Positions 8,500 through 18,066 of a stretch of 64,000 nucleotides of DNA are shown piece by piece. The notes beneath the pieces were generated by a model that was given only the letters and a program-made list of their open reading frames with translations, did not search any database and was not told where the DNA came from. Each line of letters opens with the position of its first letter. Within the stretch, counting starts at the first letter, position 1. Source of the DNA: Solirubrobacter sp963736505 (GTDB taxonomy: Bacteria; Actinomycetota; Thermoleophilia; Solirubrobacterales; Solirubrobacteraceae); the NCBI GenBank assembly GCA_963736505.1, contig CAVTOZ010000001.1, forward strand, positions 124,001-188,000, in the 5' to 3' direction. The translations under genes were made by a program, and so were the position numbers.

Positions 8500-11400
8500 C
8501 AGCGGTTCCCTCCGCTCGTGATTGCCGCCGGGCCCGCGACGTTGTCCGCGCGCAGCCCGACCACCCGGACGGCGACGACCTTGCCGGCGTCCGGGATCCG
8601 CACGACGCGATCGTCCGCGTCGCGCAGGAAGAACAGGCGGCGGCCGTCCTCGAGGGCGACGCGCACGCCGTAGCGCTTCGCGCCCGTCGCGGGCCGCCAG
8701 GTGATCGTCGCGCCGCGCGGCTTCACCGCGGATGCCGAAGCGAGGCCCGGCACAGCGACCTTCACCGCGCGCGGCGCGCCGGGCTTGGCCCAGCGCGGCG
8801 CCGTGAAGCGCGCCACCGTGATCCGCTCGCGCGGCAGGCCGTCCTGCTCGACGAGCGCGACGATCCGCCGCGCGCCGCCGGGGCCGGCGGCCGGGCGGAA
8901 CTCCATCCGCCCGCTGCGCGTGACGGTGAGCAGCGTGCGGCTGATGCCGCGGCCGCGCTCCTCGAACGTCACGCGCTGGCCCTTGACGGCGCCGACGCGA
9001 TAGCGGAGCTCGCCCGGGCGGACCGTCGCCGACAGCTTCGGCGCCGGGCGCATGCCCGCGGTCTTGACCTCGGCGACCTCGCCCTTCACGGTCCAGCGCC
9101 CGCCGCGCGGGTGCGCGAGCAGCACGTAGGTCGTGTCGGTGCCGGTGTTCTGCCACACGAAGCCGTTCGCGCTCTTCGCCGCCTCGTTGGAGTCGGCCGC
9201 CGACTGCAGCGTCACGCCGCCCGGGCCATGCACCGTCACCTGCGGCGCATGGCCGATGCCCCTGACGGCGAGCAGCACGCCGCGCTGGCCGCCGGCGATG
9301 CGGACGCGCTTGTCGCCGACCGCCGACGCGCCGGCCTGCGGCTTCTCGGTCCGCCACGGCCGCAGGTCGCACGAGCCGGCGAACGGCTTCAGCTCGCCGC
9401 CCCACGTGTAGCCGACGCCGACGTTGCCGACGTCCTTGTTGTTGACCTTCAGGCCGCCGCAGACGGCCATGCCGGCGGTCGAGACGACGCCCTTGACGGT
9501 CGGGCAGATGTTGCTGAAGGGGATCGGCAGCGTGTCGGCGATCGTGAGCTTGCCGGCGAAGCAGCCGCGCGCGTCGAAGTCGGCGTTGAAGCGGTCAGAG
9601 GTGATCCAGCCCTCGATGCCGGCGTCGATCGTCACCGCGGCATCGAGGTCGCCGATCAGCACCGGCCCCTTGATGCCGAGCGCGAAGTTCACGCGGCCGC
9701 CGAAGTCGACCATCCCGGCCGACGAGTAGCCGAGGTGCAGGCCCTTGAGCTTCAGCTTGGAGCCGACGTCGAGGTCAGCCTCGTCCGCCTCCACCCGCAG
9801 CGTCCACGGATCGCCGGGCTTGGCGCCCTCCTGGTAGATCACGCCGGCGTTCGGGATCTTCAGCCCCGGGCCGTTCTGGCCCGGCAGCGCGGTCAGCGCG
9901 ATCCGGCCCTCGACCTTCGCGGGCGGGCCCGCGCAGACCGAGATGTCGATCTTCTGCACGCGGATGCCGGCGCCGATCGAGACACCCGGGTCCGCCGCCG
10001 TCAGGACGCCCTTGGCGTAGTTGAAGCCGCGGTCGGCGAAGCCGACGCCGACCTGCGTGATCGTCAGCTTGTCGGGCGTCGGCAGGACGACCTTCTCGGC
10101 GCCGCCCTCCCACTTCAGGCCGGGCGAGCCCTGGTTGCAGGACTCCGTGGCGTCGTTGTTGCGCTCGCCGTTGTAGTTGAGAAAGAAGTTGTGGACCTCG
10201 ACCTTGCCGATGAAGGCGAGCGGCGCCTTGACGTTGATGCCGCTCAGGTGCAGGCCGCGGTCGTTGTCGGCGGTCAGCGAGACGCTGCCGGTGAGGCCGT
10301 GGCCCTCCGCGTCGGTCAGCACCTTCGGCAGCTCGACGTTGCCGGTCAGGATCGACGTGCCGCCCTTGGCGAGCTCGAGCTTGACGCTGCCGGTCAGCGG
10401 CAGGCCCTGGACGTCGGCGCCGTCGTCGCCCTGCAGGTCGAGCGCCGACTCCGAGTCCGTGGCCGGCTCGTCGACCTTGCTGCGCGTCGACATGTCGAGC
10501 GTCGCGAGCGTGACGCGGTCGCCCTCGGGCACCGTGTAGCGGAACTCGCCGACGTAGAGCACGATCCCGGCGATCCGCAGCTGCACATTGCCGAAGTAGA
10601 AGCGCCGCGCGGCTGGGTCGATCTGGAGCTTCTGGTCCTTGAAGGCGTTGATCGTGATGCCGTTGACCTTCACCGTGCCGTTGTCGGAGACGTAGCGGTC
10701 GCCGTCCTTGACGAAGCAGTCGGCGATCGCGGTGACGGCGCCGAACTCGAGCTTCTCGGTGCAGTCGCGGACGTCGATCTCGCGGCCGGCCGGCGTCGGG
10801 TCGACGTTGCCGCCGGCGTCGATCGCCCGCGCCTGGACGGTGTGGTGGCCGGGGGCCAGCTCCGGCGTCGTGTAGGCGGCGTCGCAGGCCGCCCACGCGC
10901 CCTCGTCGACCTTGCACTCGAAGTGCGAGCGCGCGCGGCTGGACGCCACCGCGTACGTGATCGAGCGCTGCTTGATCGAGCCCTCGGGGCCGTCGAGCGT
11001 GGTCTCCGGCGGCGTCGCCGCCAGCTTCACCAGGCGCGTCGCGGTGCCGGTGTTGCCGGCGCCGTCGGTGGCGCGCACGACGGCCGAGTACTGGCCGTTG
11101 GCCAGGTCGGGCGTGCTCCACGGCGACGTGCAGGGCTGCGGCTCGCCGCTGTCCTGCGCGCAGGTGAACTCGACGCCGTCCTCGGGCGAGGAGAACGTCA
11201 CCTCGGCGCGCGTGTCGTCGAGCCTGGCGTCGTCGGCGCCGTCGATCGTCACCTGCGGGGCGACGGTGTCCACGGTGAACGAGCGGAACGCGCTGTCCGA
11301 GCCCGAGCGGACCACGAACACGTGCCCGCCGTCGCTCAGCTCCGGCGCCGTGTAGGCGTCCGTGCACGGCTCCCACGCCTGCGCGTCGACGCGGCACTCG

Positions 11401-11501
11401 AGCGGTGCCGCGGCGTCGAACGTGAACGTCGGCGTCGGGTCGTTGGTCAGGCCCGAAGGCCCGGTCAGAATGGCGATCGCCGCCGCCAGCTGCGCGATCA
11501 T
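8499..11501 (-). CDS. Large exported protein with three Ig-like repeats and a novel body (paralogue)
   Basis: The 1000-aa protein opens MIAQLAAAIAILTGPSG, a short hydrophobic start that merges into the first Ig-like repeat; the export signal is therefore weak and should be checked. Three repeats (to about residue 240) each have a cysteine pair (ECRVDAQAWEPC, FTCAQDSGEPQPC, FECKVDEGAWAAC). The body begins DCTEKLEFGAVTAIADC and includes FYFGNVQLRIAGIVLYVG, the counterparts of segments in the 5248-8499 product. A fibronectin-III-like end (TITWRPATGAKRYGVRVAL) closes it. The start at 11501 follows AAAGGAGG and overlaps the upstream stop by four bases (ATGA). No catalytic motif is visible. Duplication of an ancestral gene within the operon is the simplest origin. 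Confidence 0.7.
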   Translation of the reverse strand: MIAQLAAAIAILTGPSGLTNDPTPTFTFDAAAPLECRVDAQAWEPCTDAYTAPELSDGGHVFVVRSGSDSAFRSFTVDTVAPQVTIDGADDARLDDTRAEVTFSSPEDGVEFTCAQDSGEPQPCTSPWSTPDLANGQYSAVVRATDGAGNTGTATRLVKLAATPPETTLDGPEGSIKQRSITYAVASSRARSHFECKVDEGAWAACDAAYTTPELAPGHHTVQARAIDAGGNVDPTPAGREIDVRDCTEKLEFGAVTAIADCFVKDGDRYVSDNGTVKVNGITINAFKDQKLQIDPAARRFYFGNVQLRIAGIVLYVGEFRYTVPEGDRVTLATLDMSTRSKVDEPATDSESALDLQGDDGADVQGLPLTGSVKLELAKGGTSILTGNVELPKVLTDAEGHGLTGSVSLTADNDRGLHLSGINVKAPLAFIGKVEVHNFFLNYNGERNNDATESCNQGSPGLKWEGGAEKVVLPTPDKLTITQVGVGFADRGFNYAKGVLTAADPGVSIGAGIRVQKIDISVCAGPPAKVEGRIALTALPGQNGPGLKIPNAGVIYQEGAKPGDPWTLRVEADEADLDVGSKLKLKGLHLGYSSAGMVDFGGRVNFALGIKGPVLIGDLDAAVTIDAGIEGWITSDRFNADFDARGCFAGKLTIADTLPIPFSNICPTVKGVVSTAGMAVCGGLKVNNKDVGNVGVGYTWGGELKPFAGSCDLRPWRTEKPQAGASAVGDKRVRIAGGQRGVLLAVRGIGHAPQVTVHGPGGVTLQSAADSNEAAKSANGFVWQNTGTDTTYVLLAHPRGGRWTVKGEVAEVKTAGMRPAPKLSATVRPGELRYRVGAVKGQRVTFEERGRGISRTLLTVTRSGRMEFRPAAGPGGARRIVALVEQDGLPRERITVARFTAPRWAKPGAPRAVKVAVPGLASASAVKPRGATITWRPATGAKRYGVRVALEDGRRLFFLRDADDRVVRIPDAGKVVAVRVVGLRADNVAGPAAITSGGNR

Positions 11502-14500
11502 CGACGGGCCTCCTTTGCCCTCAGGGTCACGGACAGGCGCTTCGTCAGCGCCGGCTTGGTGGTGATCCGCACGGACTGCGTTCCGCGCCTGGTGACTCGC
11601 ATCCGGACCTTGATGTGGCGTCCGGAGAACCGCTTCGTGTGGCCGGCGAGCGTGACGCTCCCGGCGCACTTCTTCGCGCAGTACAGGTGCAGCGTCACCG
11701 CGCCGCGCACGACCTTCAGCTCACGGCCCGCGTCGAGCAGGCGAGCGGTCCGCGGATCCGGCGTGAGCACGAGATCGGCGCCGCGGACCGGCTCGCCGGT
11801 CCCGAGGTCGAGCGTCGGGAACACGGCCACGCGGCCGACGCGCTCGACGAGGTTGCGCGTCGCGGCCCGCAGCGCGAGCCTGACCGTCACGGTCTCGCCG
11901 GGCGGCGCAGTGAAGTCGGCGCGGGCGAGCGTGACCGCGTCACGCGGCACGACCTTCGCGATGCCGGCCTTCGGGGCCTCCATCGCCAGCCCGACGGTGC
12001 CGTCGCAGGCCGGGCCGCCGGCCGGGCACGAGACCGCCAGCGCCGCGGTGCCGTCGTTGCCGACGGCCAGCGTCGAGCCCGAGGCGGACGCCGACGCCGA
12101 CCCGCCGGGCCGCACCACGCGCCCGGTGACGCCGTCGATCACCGTGACCGGCGGCGTCGTGTCGACGCGGAACGCCCACAGCGCCGGGGTCGGATCGGCG
12201 TTGCCGGCCGCGTCGATCGCGCGCGCCTCGAAGCGATGGTCGCCGTCGGCCAGCGCGTCCGTCGTCCACGGCGACGTGCAGCGGAACCAGTCCCCGCCGT
12301 CGAGCCGGCACTCGAAGCGCGAGCCGTCCTCGCCGGCCCGCAGCACGAAGCCGGCGCGGTTGGACGAGGTGACCTTCTTCGGCCCCGAGGCGATCACCGT
12401 GTTCGGCGCGACGGTGTCGACGGTGAACGTCCGCTTGGCGGGCGTCTCGTCGGCGCCGAAGGCGTCGACGGCGCGCACCTCGAGCACGTACGTGCGGTCG
12501 GCGAGCGGGCTCGGCCGGTAGTCGGCGTCGCACGGCTCCCAGCCGGCCGGGACGTACCGGCACTCGTACCGGATTCCGCTCTCCTTGGAGGCGACGAGCG
12601 CAAAGCGCGGCTGCGGGTCGTTGGTCGGGCCTGTCGGGCCTTCGTAGATCGCCGTGTTCGGCACCGAGCCCTCGATCGGGTGGGCGTCGACGGCGGCCTT
12701 GGCCTCGCCGAGATCGGCGATCCCGGCCGAGGTCACGCCCGCGGCCGGCGCGGCGGTCGCGGTGGTGATCGCGATCCGCGTGCCGTTGCGGTGGGTGACG
12801 CCGAAGCGCAGCTCGCCCTTGTCGTGGCCGGCGATCGTGAACGGCCCCGCCCACGCGCCGGCCACGGGGTCGGCCGTCGTCACGCCGGTCGTCGAGCCCG
12901 GGTTGTAGTCCCACACGCCGCCCCCGTCGGCGACGATCGGCCCGGCGTCGCGCGCCACGCCGTTGGCGTTGCGGACGGTGACCGTGAACGCGTTCTCGTC
13001 CAGCGGCTGGACGGTGTCCTTGTCGGGCTTCAGCGCGACGGTCAGCGGGATCGTGCCGTCGGGCCCGAAGCTCGCGAGCGAGCCGACGCCGCCGTCGCGC
13101 TTCACTCGCCAGCCGATCATCATCGCCGGGTCGTTCGTGTCGGCGATCGTGTCGTCGGGCAGCGCGCCGGCGCCGAGGTGGCCGGGCACGGCCGGGCCCG
13201 CCTCATGGTGGGCGACCGGCGTGAGCGGGAGCAGGGCGACGCGGGTGCCCGCGACATCGCAGCCCGCCATCGCGGTGCCGGCGTCGTCGATCGGGTGACC
13301 GAGGACACAGTGGCCGGCGCGGTAGACCGTGGCGTCGCCGCCGCCGACCAGCGCCACGTCGGTGCGGTACCAGGCGGTCCCGGCGACGTAGCGGTCGGTC
13401 TGGCGGACCTGGACGCCGGTCGTCCCGAGCGCGACGACGGTGACGAGCTTCGCCACGTCGCCGTCCTGGGAGACGTCCTGGCTGACCGGCGTGTACGGCG
13501 TCACGCCGTCGACGAGCTCCGGCGGGCCGTAGACCTTGCCGCCGAGCGCGACGAACGTGCCGCACTCGCCGCCGCCGCCGGCGAACAGCTCCTTGCCGCG
13601 TACGGCGCTGCAGCGCAGGTTCTTGTCGACGCCGAGGAAGTCCAGCGGCTGCGAGCCCGCGGTCAGGACGCCCTTGATGGCGACGACCTCGAACTCGTAG
13701 TTGACCGCGTTGGAGCCGTCGTCCTCGATCGTCAGCGTGACGGTGTAGGAGTCCTCGTCCCCGTAGACGTGCGCGGGCTTGACCTCGCCGGAGCCCTTCG
13801 CGTCGCCGAAGTCCCAGCGGTAGCTGACGATCTCGCCGTCGGCGTCGCTCGAGCCTGAGCCGTCGAACGCGAGCGCCAGCGGGCCCGTGATGCGGGCGGT
13901 GGCGTCGGCGACCGGCGGCGTGTCGAACCAGGCGTAGACGTCGGCACCGTCGTCGCCGTTGCCGTCGGCGAAGCCGTCGACCATGTTCGTCGAGGTCGTG
14001 TGGAAGGCGATCCGGCGGCCGCTCGCGTTCATCGCGATGCCGGCGAGCGCGGTCAGCGGGGAGGACGCCACCGCCGACACGCGGTCGCGCAGCAGGTCCG
14101 TGCGGCGCAGGTCGCCGCGCGGGTCGTCCGGCTCGCTGTCGGCGTCCAGCTTCCAGAGCCCGTAGAGGACAAAGCGCCCGTCGTCGGAGATCGCGTGCAG
14201 CGTCGGGTGCGTCTCGACGCCGTCGGTCTCCGTCTCGCCGTGGGCGACCAGGCGCGCCGGCTGGGTGCCGGTGCGCGCGTACAGATCCTCGCCGATGACG
14301 CCGTTGTGGTCGGCGAAGCCGGCGATCACGTCCGTCGCCAGGCTCTGCCAGGTGACGGTGGCGCCGTCGCCGGACAGGCGGGCGCCGGCGATGCGGCCGC
14401 CGGTGCCCTCGGCCGGGTCGTTCGCCGCGCTGGTCACGAGCGTCGCGTCGCCGCCGAGCTCGCTGCGGTAGAGCTGCTCGCCCTCGCCGTGATAGGCAAC

Positions 14501-17500
14501 GGCGATGTTCGCGGCCTTGCTGCCGAACAGCACGGTGCGGCCGTCGGCCGAGAGGAGGCCGCCGGTGGCGGCGCCGTCGGCCGGGACGTCCTTGCGCCAG
14601 GCGTGGTCGACGAGCGTGGTCGCCGCGCCGTCGCGCAGGTAGAGGTGGTCGCCGGCGAGATAGAGGACGCGCGTGCCGTCGGCCGAGACCTGCGGGCGCT
14701 CGCCGGCGGCGAGCTTCGCGTCGTTGGCGTAGACGAAGCCGTCCGCGGTGTAGACGACGGTCGAGCCGTCGCGCGACAGCTGGTGCCCGGTCGTCGGACC
14801 GTCGTGGACGACGCGCGTCGTGCCCGCGTCGACGTCGCGCACGGAGAGCTTGCCGCCGGCGATGAACGCGAGGAAGCGGCCGTCGGCGCTGATGCGCGGG
14901 TCGCTGCCGTCGCCGACCGTGACCGTGGCGCCAGTGCGCAGATCGCGGCGCAGGACCTTGCCGCCGGACTGATAGGCGAGGAAGTCGCCGCCGAGCACGG
15001 CGTCGCGGCTGTCGCCGGGGTTCCCGGCCGTGCCCTGGCCGCTGACCAGCGAGAGGTGGTCGTTGGCGAGCGCGACGCGGTAGGCGACGGTGCGCGTGGT
15101 CGCGTTCCCGGCGCGATCGGTCGCGGTGACCGTGAACGTCTTGTCGCCGACCGTATCGGTGTCGATCCCGGCGCCCGCGGGGACGTCGCCCGAGCAGGAT
15201 TCGAGGCCGGAGCCGCCGATGTCGCGACAGCTGTAGCGCGCCTCGTAGGTGCGCCCTTTGCGGTAGATGCCGCCCTCGGCCGGCGCCTCGATCGCGATGT
15301 CGGGCGGTGTCACGTCGACGTCGGCGATCCGGTGGTCGACGAACGCGAAGACGTCGCGGGCCTCGCCGTTGTGGTCGAGCCAGTTGTCGAGCAGGTTGCC
15401 GGCGTTCGTGCGGTAGGCGACGGTCAGGCCGTCGCCGCTGATCGCCGTCGCCTCGAGCTCGGCGTCCGGGCCGTGGCCGTCGTTCTCGGTGACCTGGGTG
15501 ACGTCGTGGCTCGGCCAGTCGATCCGGTACAGCACGTCGTGGCCGTGCAGCTCGACCGGCAGCGACAGGTCCTGAGCCGAGCTGCGCACGAGCACGTGGC
15601 GGCCGTCGGCCGACAGCGCGTCGAGCGAGCTGGAGCTGACCGACGGATAGCCGTAGCCCTTGGCGCCGGTCGTGAGCAGCTCGATCGGCTGCGGCTCGGG
15701 CGTGAAGCGGCGCAGGAAGACGTCGGGGAGGTCGTTGTCCTGGGCCGACAGCCCGGTCAGGTCGGCGTCGGTCGCCCAGGCGACGGTCTTGCCGTCGGCG
15801 CTCAGGGCGGCGGTGCCGAGCATCGTGCCGTTCCCGCCCTGCCGTTCGCGGCTGTGGAAGCCGCTGACGAGGTACGTCTTCGGGTCGGCGAGGCGGCGCA
15901 GGTAGAGGTCCGGCGCCTGCTCGTTCTGGTCGGAGAAGTTGGGGACGATGTCGTCGGCGTCGGTCGCGAAGAGCACCGTGGTGCCGTCGGCGCTGAAGCC
16001 GCGCAGGCGGCTCGGCGCGTCGGCCGCGCCGCTGGTGGCCGAGGCCTCGGCGCCGTCGACGAGCGCGACGTCGCCGGTGACGAGGTCGCCGCGGAAGAGG
16101 TCCGGCGCGTCGCCGTTGTTGTCGTCGAAGCCGGCGACGAGATCGCCGGCGGTCGTCTCGAACGCCACGTAGCGGCCGTCGGCGCTCATGCGCGCCTCGC
16201 CCGCGGGCGCCGACGTGGAGTCGACCAGCATCGTCTGGCCGGTCTGGCGGTCGAAGCGGAACAGGTTGCGGTCGGCGTCCTGCTCGCCCTGGTCGCTCAG
16301 GACGTCCGTGGCGTCGGTGGCGAACAGCACGTAGCGGCCGTCGTCGGACATCGCGATCGGCTCGGCGTCGCCCTCGGTGCCGAGCTTCGGCTTGCCGAGG
16401 TGGCGCGAGACGAGCGTGATGTCGCCCGTGTCCATGTCGCGCTCGTAGACGGCGGACCTGCCGCCTTCGAAGCCCGCGATCAGGTTGCGCGCGGTCGAGC
16501 GGAACGCGACGAAGCGACCGGCCGGCGTGGCGAGCGGCTTGTCGGACGCGCCGTCGGCCGTGCTGTCGCCCCCGCCCGAGACGAGCGCGACCTCGCCGGA
16601 CGCGATGTCGCGGCGGAAGACGTCGGAGGCGCCGTTGGCGTCGGCGCTGCCGAGCACGTCGGTGGCGCGCGTGGCGTAGAAGGCGTAGCGGCCGCCGCGC
16701 GTGAGCGCGAAGTCGGTCGCGTCGTCGTCGCCCGCCTCGCGCTCGCCTTGCGACGACCGGCTCACGACGCGGGTGTCGCCGGGCTGCGGGCGCGGACCCC
16801 AGTCGGCGCCGGCGATCGGCGACGAGCCGGCGCACGTCAGGCTCGTCCCGCCTCCGCCGCCGGCGTCGATCACGCGCAGCTCGCTCTTGCACTGCGAATC
16901 GGGGTTGTCGGCCCAGTAGGTGCCGAAGACGATCGAGCTGCCGCTCGGCGACCACGAGACGTCGCCGTCGGCGCTCGCGCCTCGGTCGCGCGGGTCGGAA
17001 TAGAGGATGTCGGCGGCGCCGCCGTCGCTCGGGCGGACCGCGAGCTGCGCGTTGCCGTCGACGACCGCGCCGATGTAGGCGATCCTGGTGCCGTCCGCCG
17101 ACCACGCGGGGCTGCGCTGGCCGTTGCCGCCGCTGGTCAGCCGCGTGATGCCGGCGCCGTCGGCCGTCGCCACGTACACGCGGGAGAGGTGCGAGGCGGT
17201 CTCCGTCGCCGTGAACGCGATCCGCGTGCCGTCCGGCGAGAAGGAGGGGTCGCCGGGGTCCGTGGCGCCGGCGGGGAGCGGCAGCGGGTGCGGGTCGCCG
17301 CCGCCGACCGGGACCGTCAGCAGGCGGCGGGTGCCGCCGGCGTCGACGCCGCTGTAGATGACGGTCTTGCCGTCGGGCGAGAAGCTCGGGCTGCGCGGGT
17401 AGTCGGCGTTGTCGTCGACGCCCTGCTGGACCAGGGTCGTCGGAATGCCGCCGTCAGGCCCGACGATCGCGACGCGCGTCTGATGCTGCAGGCCGCAGTT

Positions 17501-17806
17501 GGCGTCGCAGAACTCGTAGCCGGCGAACGCGATCATCCGGCCGTCCGCCGACCACGCGGCGCCAGTCGGGAGGTACTGCCCCCAGGCGTGGGAGGATCCC
17601 GCGCCGTCGTACGAGTAGGCGATGCGGTCGCCGGTTCCGTCGGGCTGTATGACCCGGAGGTCCTCGCGAGAGTCGATGTAGAGGATGCGGCCGTCGCTGC
17701 CGGGGAACGCGGCATGGGCGGCGCTGACCCCGAGCGAGAGCGCCGCGAGCAGTGAGAGGCTCGTAGTGCGCGCGAGCCGTCGCAGTGTGAGTCGTCCGTG
17801 AAGCAC
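11498..17806 (-). CDS. Giant exported PD40/TolB-like beta-propeller, PKD and Ig-repeat protein
   Basis: A protein of 2102 aa. After a signal peptide (ARTTSLSLLAALSLGVSAAH) comes a TolB-like propeller with PD40 strands (FSPDGTRIAFTA, WSADGTRIAYIG) to about residue 370. A long series of units of the type DGRYVLFATDATDVL...DVFRRD extends to about 1290 and would form one or more further propellers. A PKD domain (FDGSGSSDADGEIVSYRWDF) lies near 1310-1370, two cysteine-paired Ig-like repeats near 1715-1900, and a beta-rich basic C-terminus. I choose GTG 17806 because AAGGA sits seven bases upstream and gives a compact signal; ATG 17830 is the alternative. It is first in the four-gene operon. Adhesion, polymer binding or wall association is a reasonable inference; no enzyme motif is seen. 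Confidence 0.75.
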   Translation of the reverse strand: MLHGRLTLRRLARTTSLSLLAALSLGVSAAHAAFPGSDGRILYIDSREDLRVIQPDGTGDRIAYSYDGAGSSHAWGQYLPTGAAWSADGRMIAFAGYEFCDANCGLQHQTRVAIVGPDGGIPTTLVQQGVDDNADYPRSPSFSPDGKTVIYSGVDAGGTRRLLTVPVGGGDPHPLPLPAGATDPGDPSFSPDGTRIAFTATETASHLSRVYVATADGAGITRLTSGGNGQRSPAWSADGTRIAYIGAVVDGNAQLAVRPSDGGAADILYSDPRDRGASADGDVSWSPSGSSIVFGTYWADNPDSQCKSELRVIDAGGGGGTSLTCAGSSPIAGADWGPRPQPGDTRVVSRSSQGEREAGDDDATDFALTRGGRYAFYATRATDVLGSADANGASDVFRRDIASGEVALVSGGGDSTADGASDKPLATPAGRFVAFRSTARNLIAGFEGGRSAVYERDMDTGDITLVSRHLGKPKLGTEGDAEPIAMSDDGRYVLFATDATDVLSDQGEQDADRNLFRFDRQTGQTMLVDSTSAPAGEARMSADGRYVAFETTAGDLVAGFDDNNGDAPDLFRGDLVTGDVALVDGAEASATSGAADAPSRLRGFSADGTTVLFATDADDIVPNFSDQNEQAPDLYLRRLADPKTYLVSGFHSRERQGGNGTMLGTAALSADGKTVAWATDADLTGLSAQDNDLPDVFLRRFTPEPQPIELLTTGAKGYGYPSVSSSSLDALSADGRHVLVRSSAQDLSLPVELHGHDVLYRIDWPSHDVTQVTENDGHGPDAELEATAISGDGLTVAYRTNAGNLLDNWLDHNGEARDVFAFVDHRIADVDVTPPDIAIEAPAEGGIYRKGRTYEARYSCRDIGGSGLESCSGDVPAGAGIDTDTVGDKTFTVTATDRAGNATTRTVAYRVALANDHLSLVSGQGTAGNPGDSRDAVLGGDFLAYQSGGKVLRRDLRTGATVTVGDGSDPRISADGRFLAFIAGGKLSVRDVDAGTTRVVHDGPTTGHQLSRDGSTVVYTADGFVYANDAKLAAGERPQVSADGTRVLYLAGDHLYLRDGAATTLVDHAWRKDVPADGAATGGLLSADGRTVLFGSKAANIAVAYHGEGEQLYRSELGGDATLVTSAANDPAEGTGGRIAGARLSGDGATVTWQSLATDVIAGFADHNGVIGEDLYARTGTQPARLVAHGETETDGVETHPTLHAISDDGRFVLYGLWKLDADSEPDDPRGDLRRTDLLRDRVSAVASSPLTALAGIAMNASGRRIAFHTTSTNMVDGFADGNGDDGADVYAWFDTPPVADATARITGPLALAFDGSGSSDADGEIVSYRWDFGDAKGSGEVKPAHVYGDEDSYTVTLTIEDDGSNAVNYEFEVVAIKGVLTAGSQPLDFLGVDKNLRCSAVRGKELFAGGGGECGTFVALGGKVYGPPELVDGVTPYTPVSQDVSQDGDVAKLVTVVALGTTGVQVRQTDRYVAGTAWYRTDVALVGGGDATVYRAGHCVLGHPIDDAGTAMAGCDVAGTRVALLPLTPVAHHEAGPAVPGHLGAGALPDDTIADTNDPAMMIGWRVKRDGGVGSLASFGPDGTIPLTVALKPDKDTVQPLDENAFTVTVRNANGVARDAGPIVADGGGVWDYNPGSTTGVTTADPVAGAWAGPFTIAGHDKGELRFGVTHRNGTRIAITTATAAPAAGVTSAGIADLGEAKAAVDAHPIEGSVPNTAIYEGPTGPTNDPQPRFALVASKESGIRYECRYVPAGWEPCDADYRPSPLADRTYVLEVRAVDAFGADETPAKRTFTVDTVAPNTVIASGPKKVTSSNRAGFVLRAGEDGSRFECRLDGGDWFRCTSPWTTDALADGDHRFEARAIDAAGNADPTPALWAFRVDTTPPVTVIDGVTGRVVRPGGSASASASGSTLAVGNDGTAALAVSCPAGGPACDGTVGLAMEAPKAGIAKVVPRDAVTLARADFTAPPGETVTVRLALRAATRNLVERVGRVAVFPTLDLGTGEPVRGADLVLTPDPRTARLLDAGRELKVVRGAVTLHLYCAKKCAGSVTLAGHTKRFSGRHIKVRMRVTRRGTQSVRITTKPALTKRLSVTLRAKEARR

Positions 17807-18066
17807 GGCGACATCCTTCGATGAGCGCATTGCCGCGACATTGCCCGCGGGGTTGGCGTCTTGCCGCTTCCTTGCCGCGGGCGTGGCCTGTCGCCGCCTT
17901 GGCACCGTGCTCGGCGCTCGCGCTCGCGCTCGCGCGCCCGCTGAATCTCGATGCTAACGCTCGAGTCGACGTCGAGATAGCGCGAGAGAAGCTCGCTCTG
18001 ACCGCGACCGCCACGCGGTCGCCGCGGTCGACTTCACGCTCGGCCCGGTCGAGCGCCTGCTCGAGG
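17807..18066. other. Upstream region of the exoprotein operon
   Basis: This 260-bp gap lies between the start of the giant exoprotein gene and the stop of the GGDEF-EAL gene and must hold the promoter of the four-gene operon. It contains a GC-rich run of repeated GCTCGC units (about 17910-17935) and the dyad-rich stretch CTCGAGTCGACGTCGAGA (about 17961-17976). I find no convincing -10/-35 pair and no RNA gene. Confidence 0.4.
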
